Origin: Deltaproteobacteria bacterium | Lineage (GTDB): Bacteria > Bdellovibrionota > Bdellovibrionia > Bdellovibrionales > Bdellovibrionaceae | NCBI GenBank assembly: GCA_017302835.1 | Contig: JAFLCC010000018.1 | Span: 1 to 50,071 of the forward strand | DNA length: 50,071 bases | Reading direction: 5' to 3' | Shown: positions 17,694 to 26,670 of the stretch, in pieces | How positions within the stretch are numbered: position 1 is the stretch's first letter | How the letters are laid out: each line of letters begins with the position of its first letter | Notes under the pieces: generated by a model | The model's database searches: none | What the model was told of the DNA's origin: nothing | What the model saw: only the letters and a program-made list of their open reading frames with translations | Translations under genes and position numbers: made by a program

Positions 17694-18893
17694 TCAATTT
17701 CTGATTTTAAATCGCAGAACTTCAAGTCCTGGAAGCTTATCACCTTGTAAGTACTCAAGACTGGCTCCACCACCTGTAGAAATGTGAGTCATCTTGTCAG
17801 CATAACCACTCATTTCCGCAGCGGAAGCACTGTCTCCACCTCCTACAATTTTAACAGCCTTGGATTCGGCAATAGCTTTGGCCAAGCCAAAGGTTCCTTT
17901 AGAAAAGGCAGGGGTTTCAAAAACACCCATGGGACCGTTCCAAAAAACCGTTCCTGCTTCAGCAATCAAGGTATTGAATTTTTTTAAAGATTCTGGGCCG
18001 ATATCCACTCCCAACTCATTTTCGCCAATGGTTTTGGAAATTTTGGCATCCGTCGTATTTGAAATAGAGGTTGTCACTAAATGATCTACTGGCAATAAAA
18101 TGGTTTTATTCCTCGCTTCGATCCTTTCAATCATCTCTTTCGCATACTTGAGTTTATCGTTTTCAACTAAGGACTTTCCAACTGGCTGTCCCTGAGCTTT
18201 TAAAAAAGTGTAAGCCATCGCTCCACCGATAATAAAAGCATCCACAACTTCCATCAATTTTTCAATCACCGCAATCTTATCTGATACCTTTGAGCCACCT
18301 AAAACAGCCACATAGGGTCTCTTTGGATTTTCTAATAGCTGGTCAAGCATATTGATTTCTTTTTCAATCAGAAAACCAATCCCTCTTTGGGGAATGAGTT
18401 TGGGTAAAGCATGAATTGTTGCATGGGCACGATGAGAAGCGCCAAAAGCATCGTTAATATAAATATCTGTATAGGAAGCAATTCTTTGAGCAAACTCTTC
18501 AGAATCTTTTGTTTCGCCTGGTTCAAATCGCACATTCTCTAGAAGAATCATCTGATCTTTTCTTAAAGTATGTAACAATTGCTTTACTGCCGTGGCTTTA
18601 GGATCCTCAACAAGGATGACTTCCATATTTAATTTTTCGGAAAGCCTCTTTGCCACAGGCTCTAAAGAAAACTCCTTATCTTTTTCAGATTTGGGTCTCC
18701 CAAGGTGAGAAGCTAAAACTAACTTTCCACCTTTTCCCTGAATATATTTAATAGTTTCTAAAGTCGCATTGATTCGATTTTCATCAGTGATAGTGCCCTT
18801 ATCCAAAGGCACATTCAGATCCAATCTTAAAAAAACAACTTTATCTTGAAATTCAAAATCACGAACTGTTTTTATTCCTTTTAATCCGGACAC
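17694..18893 (-). CDS. pgk: Phosphoglycerate kinase
   Basis: Transfers the acyl phosphate of 1,3-bisphosphoglycerate to ADP. Seen: the N-domain substrate motif FLRLDLNVPLD, SHLGRPK, the INDAFGASHRAHATI segment, the hinge PYVAVLGGSKVSDK, NGPMGVFE, and the nucleotide loop VGGGDSASAA. The 399 residues are full length. It starts with GTG preceded by AAAGGTG, a minor deviation. It lies 24 bp after gap and 52 bp before tpiA on the same strand. Confidence 0.96.
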   Translation of the reverse strand: MSGLKGIKTVRDFEFQDKVVFLRLDLNVPLDKGTITDENRINATLETIKYIQGKGGKLVLASHLGRPKSEKDKEFSLEPVAKRLSEKLNMEVILVEDPKATAVKQLLHTLRKDQMILLENVRFEPGETKDSEEFAQRIASYTDIYINDAFGASHRAHATIHALPKLIPQRGIGFLIEKEINMLDQLLENPKRPYVAVLGGSKVSDKIAVIEKLMEVVDAFIIGGAMAYTFLKAQGQPVGKSLVENDKLKYAKEMIERIEARNKTILLPVDHLVTTSISNTTDAKISKTIGENELGVDIGPESLKKFNTLIAEAGTVFWNGPMGVFETPAFSKGTFGLAKAIAESKAVKIVGGGDSASAAEMSGYADKMTHISTGGGASLEYLQGDKLPGLEVLRFKIRN

Positions 18894-18917
18894 AAGATCA
18901 CCTTTCTAAAAAAATTC

Positions 18918-19925
18918 TTATAAACCTTTTTCAGCCATGTATTTTACGAAATCGACCATTCTTTGTGAAAATCCGGTCTCGTTATCATACCAAGAAAGTA
19001 CTTTGCCCATTTTTGGCGAAACCACCATTGTGCTTTGCATATCTACAATTGAAGAATGAGTATTTCCATTGAAATCAACAGAAACGAGTTCTTGTTCTTC
19101 ACAGTATAAGACATTTTTTAAATTTGTTTTTGCGGCTTTTCGTAAAGCTTCATTGATCGTATCCACAGTCATTGTATTTTGTGTTAAAAAAGTAAAATCC
19201 ACAACACTCACATTGGGAGTTGGAACACGAACTGCCATACCATCAATTTTCCCTTTAAGTTCTGGCAACACCAAACCTACGGCCTTAGCGGCACCGGTGG
19301 TTGTCGGAATCATGCTAATACCCGCAGATCTAGCTCTCCTTAAATCTTTATGATTTGTGTCTAGAATTCGTTGATCATTGGTGTATGAGTGAATGGTTGT
19401 CATGGTTCCATTTTCAATCTTAAATGTATCATTAAGTACTTTAGCTAAAGGGGCTAAACAATTTGTCGTGCAAGAAGCATTGGATAGAAATTGATGTTTT
19501 ACGGGATTGTAATCTGCATGATTCACTCCATACACAACCGTTAAATCAACACCATCTGCAGGGGCAGAGATAAACACTTTTTTGGCACCAGCCTGAATGT
19601 GTTTCTGATAATCATCTCTTCCTTTTAAAACACCTGTGCACTCAAGAACTACATCCACTCCCAAGTCTTTCCATGGAATTTCTGCAGGATTTTTTTGAGA
19701 AAAGTATTTGACCTGTTTGCCATTTACAAAAAAATCTTTTTCATTATGAGTAACTTCAGCTTTAAATTTTCCATGGGTTGAATCGTATTGTAATAAATGG
19801 GCTGCGCATTCAATATTGTCCAACGAGTTAACGGCTACAATATCCAATTCTTCAAAACCGACTCTAAATAAGACTCTTCCTATTCGACCAAAACCATTAA
19901 TACCTACTTTGATTTTCTTAGACAT
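18918..19925 (-). CDS. gap: Glyceraldehyde-3-phosphate dehydrogenase
   Basis: Oxidises and phosphorylates glyceraldehyde-3-phosphate. The Rossmann glycine motif is NGFGRIGR and the catalytic Cys152 lies in SNASCTTNCLAP; the catalytic His is in TTIHSYTNDQ. The 335 residues are full length. At the end of the second strand, where NAD-specific enzymes have Asp (VND), this protein reads VNSLDN, a Ser in place of the Asp that contacts the adenosine ribose; this is known to relax coenzyme choice toward NADP in some family members. The start has AAGGAG five bases upstream. It heads the gap-pgk-tpiA cluster, whose promoter must lie in the 157 bp upstream. Confidence 0.95.
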   Translation of the reverse strand: MSKKIKVGINGFGRIGRVLFRVGFEELDIVAVNSLDNIECAAHLLQYDSTHGKFKAEVTHNEKDFFVNGKQVKYFSQKNPAEIPWKDLGVDVVLECTGVLKGRDDYQKHIQAGAKKVFISAPADGVDLTVVYGVNHADYNPVKHQFLSNASCTTNCLAPLAKVLNDTFKIENGTMTTIHSYTNDQRILDTNHKDLRRARSAGISMIPTTTGAAKAVGLVLPELKGKIDGMAVRVPTPNVSVVDFTFLTQNTMTVDTINEALRKAAKTNLKNVLYCEEQELVSVDFNGNTHSSIVDMQSTMVVSPKMGKVLSWYDNETGFSQRMVDFVKYMAEKGL

Positions 19926-20036
19926 ACGGACTCCTTGTTAATTATCTTCGTTTTTGTTTTGTTGTTCTTCATTTATAAGTTTAATTTATACAACTCAGAA
20001 GGTTTCATAATACAAAACCTGCATTTCCTCAATCAT

Positions 20037-20050
20037 AGAAGTAAACTTCT
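20037..20050. promoter_or_regulatory. Palindrome upstream of gap
   Basis: AGAAGT and ACTTCT flank two bases, giving a perfect 14-bp palindrome 112 bp upstream of the gap start and 33 bp downstream of the oligopeptide-binding gene stop (20083, both minus strand). No T run follows on the minus strand, so a terminator is unlikely; an operator is possible. Chance cannot be excluded. Confidence 0.3.
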
Positions 20051-20082
20051 CGTGTGTTGACTCTGTGTGCCGCATGGATTTT

Positions 20083-21867
20083 TTACCATTCCCATTCTTC
20101 AGCTTTGAGGGACTCAAAATAAAGATGACCTGTTAATTTAAAATTTTTCATGTTTTTAGGTATCACTGCATTTTCACTTCGAAAATACAAAGGAAGCACA
20201 GGGATATCCCGGGTGTACAACTTAATTAATTCATCATTTATATGTTTTCTTTTTTGTGGGTCAAGCTCGTACTCATAGCCATCGGCAAACTTGTCTGCCT
20301 GGGAATTTATATAGCCAGTAAAATTTTGCCCAGTCCATGTATTTTTTTCAGAAGGAATATTTTTTGAACTCATCACTGCTTTTTGAGAGTTTTCAGGAAA
20401 GCTAATCCAGGCAAACATGGCTAAATCAAATTTGCGCTTAGGAATCACTTCGGTAAATAAAAACCGAGCCACTTCTGACTTCACTTGTAAATCGACACCA
20501 AGGGTTTTCCATTGAGCCTGAATGATGGATCCAAAAGTTTCATTCACCTTTGATTCCGCATCTAGACTCAATGAAAAGGATAGTTTTTGTCCTTTTTTAT
20601 ATCGATAACCATCAGGATCTAACACCCATCCAGCCTCTTCGAGTAAGGCTTTGGCTTTTCGTTTGTCTGGCTCATAAAAGGTAACGATTTTTTTATCTTC
20701 AGTATAAAGCCGATCTAGTGGAGAGGTAAAATGATGCGCTAAAGTGGCTTTACCTTCAAAAACGGAATTGAGTATTTCTTGTTTGTTTAATCCAAAAGAC
20801 AAAGCCTTGCGAACTTTGATTTCCTTTAAAATAGGGTGATCTAAATTAATATCTAAATGGTAATAGGTCACACCGTCTTGAAAGACAATTTGATAGGGCA
20901 ACTTCTCTTCTTCTAATTTACTTCGAAGAGCTAATGCCTGATCAAAATCTAAACCAATCCGAGATATCATGTCTAAATTCTTGGATCTTAGATTGGCCTC
21001 CAATACTCCCGAATTCGTAATTATTTTTATAATTATTTTTTTAATTTTAGGTTTGGGACCATAAAAATTTTCATTGGGAACAAGCACAATATGGGAACCC
21101 AGCTTGGCCTCTGAAACAAGATAAGGCCCATTCCACAATCCCTTAGTTGCAGGATTTTTTTGATACAAAGAATTATGTTCATAACCTTCTTTCTCGCTCC
21201 CAAATTTTTGAAAAATTTCCTTTTCAAGATGTTCCGGCAGAGGCGAAGGTGTTCTTAAGACGAAATCCCATTTAGCTACCCTGTATTTTACTTGACACTT
21301 TGTTGGTTCTTTTTCATTCCAAATCACATCTTCGATGTCATCTACATCATCTTTGGTGGGTAATGAAACATTGGGATTTAAGCCAAACTGCCAAGCAAAT
21401 TTTAAATCTTTACATGTTATGGGGACGCCATCACCCCATTTAAGACCTTCAATAAACTCCCAGGTAGCAACTAATTTTTTAATATTTTTACTGGGTGACT
21501 TTTCATTACTTTTTTCAAAAACCAGACTTGCTGATTTGTCTGTTAAGCTAGGAACTTTTTTGACAATCATAGGTCTCACCTGACTTTGTTCATCCAAATA
21601 AACGAGGGGCCTATAAGAAAAATAAATCATGTACCGTGCTACGGCAGATGAAGACAGAATGGGATGCAAAGTTTCATATTCGGAATTAACACCTATACGA
21701 AGCTCTTCATGCTTGGCAAAAGAGTTTTCCATATAGAAAAATAAAAAGAGATACACAAAGGCAAAAAACACCGAACTTTTTTTTACTGAAAGAACAAAGT
21801 CAGAAATCTTGATAATCTTGATAATCTTGATAATCTTGATAATCTTGATAATCTTGATAAAATTCAT
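20083..21867 (-). CDS. Peptide-type ABC substrate-binding protein (family 5), paralogue 2
   Basis: Extracytoplasmic binding protein of the oligopeptide/dipeptide (OppA/DppA) type. Family landmarks: LRIGVNSEYETLHPILSSS, WEFIEGLKWGDGVPITCKDL, NGPYLVSEAKLGSHIVLVPN, and VRKALSFGLNKQEILNSVFEGKA. The N terminus is unusual: MNFIKIIKIIKIIK repeats encoded by six perfect 9-bp units precede the hydrophobic signal core (about residues 28-50). The ATG has AAGGTGG upstream. It follows a close paralogue by 27 bp, clearly a tandem duplication. No permease or ATPase gene is present, so the transporter partner must be elsewhere, or the protein acts as a stand-alone receptor. Confidence 0.85.
   Translation of the reverse strand: MNFIKIIKIIKIIKIIKIIKISDFVLSVKKSSVFFAFVYLFLFFYMENSFAKHEELRIGVNSEYETLHPILSSSAVARYMIYFSYRPLVYLDEQSQVRPMIVKKVPSLTDKSASLVFEKSNEKSPSKNIKKLVATWEFIEGLKWGDGVPITCKDLKFAWQFGLNPNVSLPTKDDVDDIEDVIWNEKEPTKCQVKYRVAKWDFVLRTPSPLPEHLEKEIFQKFGSEKEGYEHNSLYQKNPATKGLWNGPYLVSEAKLGSHIVLVPNENFYGPKPKIKKIIIKIITNSGVLEANLRSKNLDMISRIGLDFDQALALRSKLEEEKLPYQIVFQDGVTYYHLDINLDHPILKEIKVRKALSFGLNKQEILNSVFEGKATLAHHFTSPLDRLYTEDKKIVTFYEPDKRKAKALLEEAGWVLDPDGYRYKKGQKLSFSLSLDAESKVNETFGSIIQAQWKTLGVDLQVKSEVARFLFTEVIPKRKFDLAMFAWISFPENSQKAVMSSKNIPSEKNTWTGQNFTGYINSQADKFADGYEYELDPQKRKHINDELIKLYTRDIPVLPLYFRSENAVIPKNMKNFKLTGHLYFESLKAEEWEW
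21805..21858 (-). repeat. Six perfect 9-bp tandem repeats in a signal-peptide coding region
   Basis: The unit AATCTTGAT (ATCAAGATT on the coding strand) is repeated six times without mismatch and encodes an Ile-Ile-Lys periodicity at the N terminus of a binding protein. The perfect identity points to recent slippage expansion. As the unit is three codons, gain or loss lengthens or shortens the positively charged n-region without frameshift. Confidence 0.9.
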
Positions 21868-21894
21868 AAAACCACCTTATGACCTAGTCATAAA

Positions 21895-23616
21895 TTAAAA
21901 TTCCCAATCTTCTGCATTTAAAGATTCATAAAATTTATGACCTGTTAATTTAAAATTTTTCATATCTTTGGGGATAACAGCGGACTCGCCTCGAAAGTAC
22001 AAGGAGATCACAGGAATTTGTTCTGTGTACTCCTTTAAAATTTCATAAGAAATTTTCTTTCTTTTTTCAAAATCAAATTCGCTTTCATAATCATCCACAA
22101 GCTTATCTACTTTATCACTTTTAAATCCTGTAAAATTTTGGCCTGTCCACGTATTTTTTTCATTTGGAATGTTGTTGGATCGCAAAACTGCCTTAGATGA
22201 AATTTCAGGAAAACTGGACCAAGAAAAAAAAGCCATATCAAATTTTCTTTTTGGCAAAATTTCTGAAAATAAAAATCTTGCTAACTCGGTTTTTAATTTT
22301 AAATCGACGCCAATCTGTTTCCATTGGGACTGCAACATCGCTTGTATGGTTTCATTTGCTTTTAATCCTGCAGAAGTCACCAAGGTAAAGCTCAGCTTTT
22401 GCCCATTTTTATACCGATAATTATCAGCTCCTAATTTCCATCCAGCTTCGTCTAACAATTTTTTGGCTTTTCGTTTGTCAGATTCATAAATGGTAATTAT
22501 TTTTTTATCTTCGGTATACAATCGATCCAACGGCGAGATCAGGTGGTGGGCTACCGTGACTTTTCCTTCAAATACAGATTTAACCAACTCTTCTTTATTT
22601 AAACCATAGGAAAGGGCTTTTCTCACGCTTAAATCTGATAAAATGGGATGAGATAAATTGACATCCATATGACCGTATGTCACCCCATCTTGAAAGATCA
22701 TCTTATAGGGAAGGTTTTCACTTTTGATCTTTTTTTCAAAGGCCAAGGCCTGGTCCATGGTTAATCCCATCCGAGAAATTTTATCTAAATTTTTGGATCT
22801 CAGATTGGCTTCTAAGGTGCCAGAATTAGGAATAATTTGAATCACTATTTTTTTTATTTTTGGTTTTTTCCCATAAAAATTTTCATTGGGCACCAAAATG
22901 ATATGGGATCCTAACTTAACCTCAGAAACCCGATAGGGGCCATTCCATAATCCTTTTTTAGTTGGGTCTTTTTGATACAAAGTATTTCGATCATATCCCT
23001 CTTTTTCCTTGCTAAACTTATTAAAAATTTCCTCTTCCAAGTGAGAAGGCAAAACACTAGGCATGTTTATGAAGAAATCCCATTTCGCTTCCTTAAATTT
23101 AACGCTACATTTGGTGGGGGATTTTGGATCCCATTCGATTGTTTCAATGTTTTCATATTCATCTCTACTAGATAAAGTGATATTTTTACTAAGTCCTACT
23201 TGCCAAGAAAATTTTAAATCCTTACAGGTTATGGGAACACCATCGCCCCACTTTATTCCGTCGACAAACTCCCACTCCGTAATGATCTTTTTTAAATTAT
23301 TTTCGGAAATGACTTTTACTGACTTATCATTTAGATTGGGAATTTTCTTTACAATAAGCGGAGCAAATTTATTTTCATTGTTCAAATAAACCATAGGCCT
23401 ATAAGAAAAATACATCATGTAGTTTCCTACCGCAGTTGAATTCAGAATTGGATTTAAAGTTTCAAACTCTGAAACAACACCTATCTTTAACTCTTCATTG
23501 CCAACGGCCTTAATTGACGGACTGAAAAATAAGATTCCTACAACAAGTGTTCTGATGATAAGAATAATGAAGGTTCTGATTATCCCATTAAAAGGGATCG
23601 GTAACATGAATTTCAT
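21895..23616 (-). CDS. Peptide-type ABC substrate-binding protein (family 5), paralogue 1
   Basis: Extracytoplasmic binding protein of the OppA/DppA type, 573 residues with an N-terminal signal segment (about 8-37). It matches its downstream neighbour along the whole length, for example LKIGVVSEFETLNPILNSTA, WGDGVPITCKDLKFSWQVG and NGPYRVSEVKLGSHIILVPN. The start ATG overlaps the tatD stop as ATGA, so it is translationally coupled to tatD. The N terminus also has a duplicated IIRT element. No transport partners are nearby. The substrate could be peptides released from prey; that is inference. Confidence 0.86.
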   Translation of the reverse strand: MKFMLPIPFNGIIRTFIILIIRTLVVGILFFSPSIKAVGNEELKIGVVSEFETLNPILNSTAVGNYMMYFSYRPMVYLNNENKFAPLIVKKIPNLNDKSVKVISENNLKKIITEWEFVDGIKWGDGVPITCKDLKFSWQVGLSKNITLSSRDEYENIETIEWDPKSPTKCSVKFKEAKWDFFINMPSVLPSHLEEEIFNKFSKEKEGYDRNTLYQKDPTKKGLWNGPYRVSEVKLGSHIILVPNENFYGKKPKIKKIVIQIIPNSGTLEANLRSKNLDKISRMGLTMDQALAFEKKIKSENLPYKMIFQDGVTYGHMDVNLSHPILSDLSVRKALSYGLNKEELVKSVFEGKVTVAHHLISPLDRLYTEDKKIITIYESDKRKAKKLLDEAGWKLGADNYRYKNGQKLSFTLVTSAGLKANETIQAMLQSQWKQIGVDLKLKTELARFLFSEILPKRKFDMAFFSWSSFPEISSKAVLRSNNIPNEKNTWTGQNFTGFKSDKVDKLVDDYESEFDFEKRKKISYEILKEYTEQIPVISLYFRGESAVIPKDMKNFKLTGHKFYESLNAEDWEF

Positions 23617-24416
23617 AAAACTCCTGACTCTGCTTTAAGTTTGGGGAATATTGTCTCTGCATTTTTTCTTGTTTGTAAACACAATTCCTTCAGGGAAATA
23701 TTTTTTATTTCGGCCACCACTTTGGCGGTATGAACGACGTAGGCCGGCGTATTGGGTTTACCTCGCATGGGTACCGGAGATAAAAAAGGTGAATCCGTCT
23801 CGATAAGCAAGCGATCCAATGGTATCGCGCTCACTGTTTTTTTTAATTCATGGGCATTTTTAAAAGTCACTACCCCTGAAATAGAAATAAAATAACCTAA
23901 ATCTAAACACTGATCGGCAAGCCATTGAGTGCCGGTAAAACAATGAATCAAACCCTTAACTTGATCTTTGTACTCACTTAAAATCGCGACCGTATCTTCT
24001 TCGGCATCGCGGGTATGAATTTCGACAGGCATTTTTAATTGCCTCGCTAAATCTAATTGACTACGAAAAGCCTCTAATTGTTCATTTTTGGGAGATTGGT
24101 TGTAATAGTAATCTAAGCCAATCTCACCGATGGCCACGACTCGCTCTTGGCGGGCATTTCGTAGAATGAATTCTCCTACTTCTTTGCTGTACGAAACTCC
24201 ATCATGGGGATGAATTCCCAATGTACAATAGACATGGGGAGCATATTTTTTAGCAAGTTCTAAAACCACCGGCAAATCCTGAGGGTCGGTTCCAATGGTG
24301 ATAATACGATCCACCCCTACAGAAAGTGCCTTCTCAATGGCCATTTCTGGCCCCTCTTCGAGCTTGTCCAAATGAGCATGCATGTCCATCCATCTTAATT
24401 CCTGATCACTTAACAT
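23613..24416 (-). CDS. tatD: TatD-family metal-dependent hydrolase (DNase)
   Basis: TatD-type TIM-barrel nuclease. Metal ligands: MDMHAHLD (His13, His15), GEIGLDYYY, the HTRDA His, the LIHCFTG His and the late Asp in LLIETDSPFL. The 267 residues are normal. The ATG is preceded by AAAGGAG. The gene order tmk-holB-tatD is common in bacteria. It lies 24 bp after holB and overlaps the first peptide-binding protein gene by 4 nt. Confidence 0.92.
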   Translation of the reverse strand: MLSDQELRWMDMHAHLDKLEEGPEMAIEKALSVGVDRIITIGTDPQDLPVVLELAKKYAPHVYCTLGIHPHDGVSYSKEVGEFILRNARQERVVAIGEIGLDYYYNQSPKNEQLEAFRSQLDLARQLKMPVEIHTRDAEEDTVAILSEYKDQVKGLIHCFTGTQWLADQCLDLGYFISISGVVTFKNAHELKKTVSAIPLDRLLIETDSPFLSPVPMRGKPNTPAYVVHTAKVVAEIKNISLKELCLQTRKNAETIFPKLKAESGVL

Positions 24417-24440
24417 GAAACACTCCTTTATCCAAGATCT

Positions 24441-25466
24441 CTACCCATGATCTCTATTTTGGATTGGTATAGATTTATTTTGATTCAAATCACAGATTAA
24501 TTTTTCTAAGAGAAAAATGGGGTCTGGACTCCAACCCATTTCCTTTGCTGTTTTTCTAAAAAAGTCATTAATGAGAAATATTTTTTCAACCGAAACTTTA
24601 ACTAATTCTAAGATTTCTTTTTTATTATCTGGTAAAATCAAACTAAGAGAATCCACGTCCTGTTTTAATACTAAAACATCTCTTAAAACCAAGGGGGCCA
24701 AGGTCATAAAATCCATAAATTGGCTTTTATCTTTATAAAAAAACCGCCACTCTGTTTGGGAAAACAAATGGGGATTTAAGAAAAGTTCTTTAATAAACTT
24801 TAAAGTCTGTTGTAAAGTTTTTTGCCCTTCCTCTTCCATTAAATTTTTAATAAGATGAAGCTGACCTCTGTAGATAAAGTTCTCAGCGGTGTAGGCCCAT
24901 TCCTGAGTGACCCTCTTCATCTCCTCTTCAGATAAGCTATGAAATCGAATCACTCGTGATCGTGATTTGATGGTGGTTAATATTGATTTTAGAGAATGAG
25001 TCAGGAGAATAAAGATAACCCCTTCCGTAGGTTCCTCAAGAGTTTTAAGAATGGCATTGGCAAAAGATAAATTCATTCTGTGAGCCCCATCAATAATAAT
25101 AAATCTTTTTCTGGACAAAGCTCTGAGTCTTAAGAATTCTTTCACTCTTTCCGCTTGATCGATTTTTATAATATTATTTTGTGGTTCAAGAAAAAGCAGC
25201 CCTTCATGGCCAAGATAATCTGAAGGTTCTGAACCTTCCTTTGTCTTTGATTCAGACGCCACCCGCTTACAAGAATTGCAAAACCCACAACCATTTTCTG
25301 TCTGACACAAAAAATACTGAGCCAAGGCCATCGCTACTTTCTTTTTCCCAATGCCTTCAGGGCCTGTAAAAAGAAAAGATCCTGATTGGTTTTCACTATC
25401 TATAGCTTGAACCATCCGATTCCACACTCGATCATGACCCGTTATTTTTTCTTTTAATCCAGCCAT
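24441..25466 (-). CDS. holB: DNA polymerase III delta-prime subunit
   Basis: Clamp-loader subunit of the replicative polymerase. AAA+ features: a Walker A-like GPEGIGKKKVA, a zinc-binding Cys cluster (CGFCNSC plus an upstream Cys) near residue 55, NAILKTLEEPTEGVIFIL, and the sensor/SRC-like SRSRVIRF. The C-terminal half is variable, as usual for this subunit. The start overlaps the end of tmk by 13 nt. 341 residues. Confidence 0.88.
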   Translation of the reverse strand: MAGLKEKITGHDRVWNRMVQAIDSENQSGSFLFTGPEGIGKKKVAMALAQYFLCQTENGCGFCNSCKRVASESKTKEGSEPSDYLGHEGLLFLEPQNNIIKIDQAERVKEFLRLRALSRKRFIIIDGAHRMNLSFANAILKTLEEPTEGVIFILLTHSLKSILTTIKSRSRVIRFHSLSEEEMKRVTQEWAYTAENFIYRGQLHLIKNLMEEEGQKTLQQTLKFIKELFLNPHLFSQTEWRFFYKDKSQFMDFMTLAPLVLRDVLVLKQDVDSLSLILPDNKKEILELVKVSVEKIFLINDFFRKTAKEMGWSPDPIFLLEKLICDLNQNKSIPIQNRDHG

Positions 25467-26089
25467 CCTCGCGCTTTCAGCTTTTGCATGACTTGTTTCA
25501 ACATCTCTTCACTGCTTAAAAAGGCTGCAACAATAAGCCATCGCTCGGGCGTTTCCTTTGCTAATTGTAAAAAAGCATCACGAACTCTTTGATGAAATTC
25601 ATTTTTCTCAGACTCAATTCGATCTTCTTCAAGTCCAAATTGAAGGGCTCGATTTTGTCGGCGTTGTTTAGACTCCTCCACCGAAATATCTAATAAAATA
25701 TAAAGATCAGGCTCGAGTCCCTTGGTTGCAAATTGATTCAACCACTCGACATCTTTTCGATCTAAAAATCGTCCCCCACACTGAAAAGCGATGGAGCTGG
25801 CAGAAAAACGATCAGAAAGAACCCAATTTTTTTCCTTCAATTTGGGCTCAATAAGAGTCTCGATGAGCTGAGCCCTGGAAGCTTCATACAAAAGCAGTTC
25901 AGCCCTAGGAACGGGGGCTGTTTCCCCTTTGTTCACAATCAAGTCTCTTAGTTTATCCCCCAAAGGGGTTCCACCAGGTTCCCGGGTGGTCACATAATTA
26001 ATTTTTTGATTATCAAGCTCCTTGAGAAGCAGCCCCATCAGCGTGCTTTTCCCAGAACCATCCAACCCTTCAAAAACGATAAATGGCAT
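25454..26089 (-). CDS. tmk: Thymidylate kinase
   Basis: Phosphorylates dTMP to dTDP. P-loop in FEGLDGSGKST (Lys14), the TREPGGTPLG motif, the LLLYEASRAQ segment and the DRF motif in LSDRFSASSIAFQ. From the ATG at 26089 the product is 211 residues, the usual length; the open frame extends 39 nt further to a TTG, which would add an unneeded N-terminal tail. It is the first gene of tmk-holB-tatD-binding proteins and is divergent from secG, so the promoters of both lie in 26090-26211. Confidence 0.93.
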   Translation of the reverse strand: MPFIVFEGLDGSGKSTLMGLLLKELDNQKINYVTTREPGGTPLGDKLRDLIVNKGETAPVPRAELLLYEASRAQLIETLIEPKLKEKNWVLSDRFSASSIAFQCGGRFLDRKDVEWLNQFATKGLEPDLYILLDISVEESKQRRQNRALQFGLEEDRIESEKNEFHQRVRDAFLQLAKETPERWLIVAAFLSSEEMLKQVMQKLKARGWLD

Positions 26090-26211
26090 GTCCCTATATG
26101 TGTCATACAAAATACTGAAATAAACCAAAAATTAAACCAACGCACGGTGTAATTTATTGTGAATTTCCCAATAAATGATGATATGGGCGCTACACAATAT
26201 CGGAGATCCAT

Positions 26212-26655
26212 ATGATAGGTTTTTTAACTGTTGTCCACATTCTCATTGCTATTTCACTTTGCGCCCTTGTTTTAGTCCAAGATTCCAAAGGGGGTGGGGC
26301 ACTTGGTATCGGCGGCAGCGGTTCAAATTCTCTTCTTGGAGCCACCGGAGCCCAAAGCTTAGCTTCAAAACTCACTCGATACATGGCGATTTTCTTCGCT
26401 ATTTCTTGTGTCGCTTTAACTTACTTTCTCGCCCACCAAAATAAGAGCGTGGTTGATCAACTGGGAACACCCGCCCTTACGGCTCCGGCTATGCCTGCAG
26501 CGACTCAATCCACTCCTGCCGTTCCCGCAGAAACGGCTCCTCCTGGGGCGTCTTCTTCTGGGGTACCTGCCTCTGGTACAGACGCTGTTCCTAAAGCAGC
26601 TAGTCCTGCAACTCCAACTACTTCTGGACAACCTGAGGCTAATGATAAAAAATAA
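26212..26655 (+). CDS. secG: SecG subunit of the preprotein translocase, with long Ala/Pro tail
   Basis: Small membrane subunit of SecYEG. Two membrane helices (about 2-22 and 52-72) flank the conserved LVLVQDSKGGGALG and the Gly/Ser-rich loop ending TRYMAIFFA. Typical SecG is 75-120 residues; this one carries an additional low-complexity tail of about 60 residues rich in Ala, Pro, Thr and Ser (from about 85), probably unfolded in the periplasm. A GGAGATCC ribosome binding site precedes the ATG. The next gene follows after 15 bp. Confidence 0.93.
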   Translation: MIGFLTVVHILIAISLCALVLVQDSKGGGALGIGGSGSNSLLGATGAQSLASKLTRYMAIFFAISCVALTYFLAHQNKSVVDQLGTPALTAPAMPAATQSTPAVPAETAPPGASSSGVPASGTDAVPKAASPATPTTSGQPEANDKK

Positions 26656-26670
26656 TCTTTAACTATAAAG

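Noticed and set aside
21805-21858. 9-bp repeats as a CRISPR array or phase-variable switch
   Set aside because: Units are far too short and contiguous for CRISPR, and being a multiple of three they cannot switch the frame on and off.
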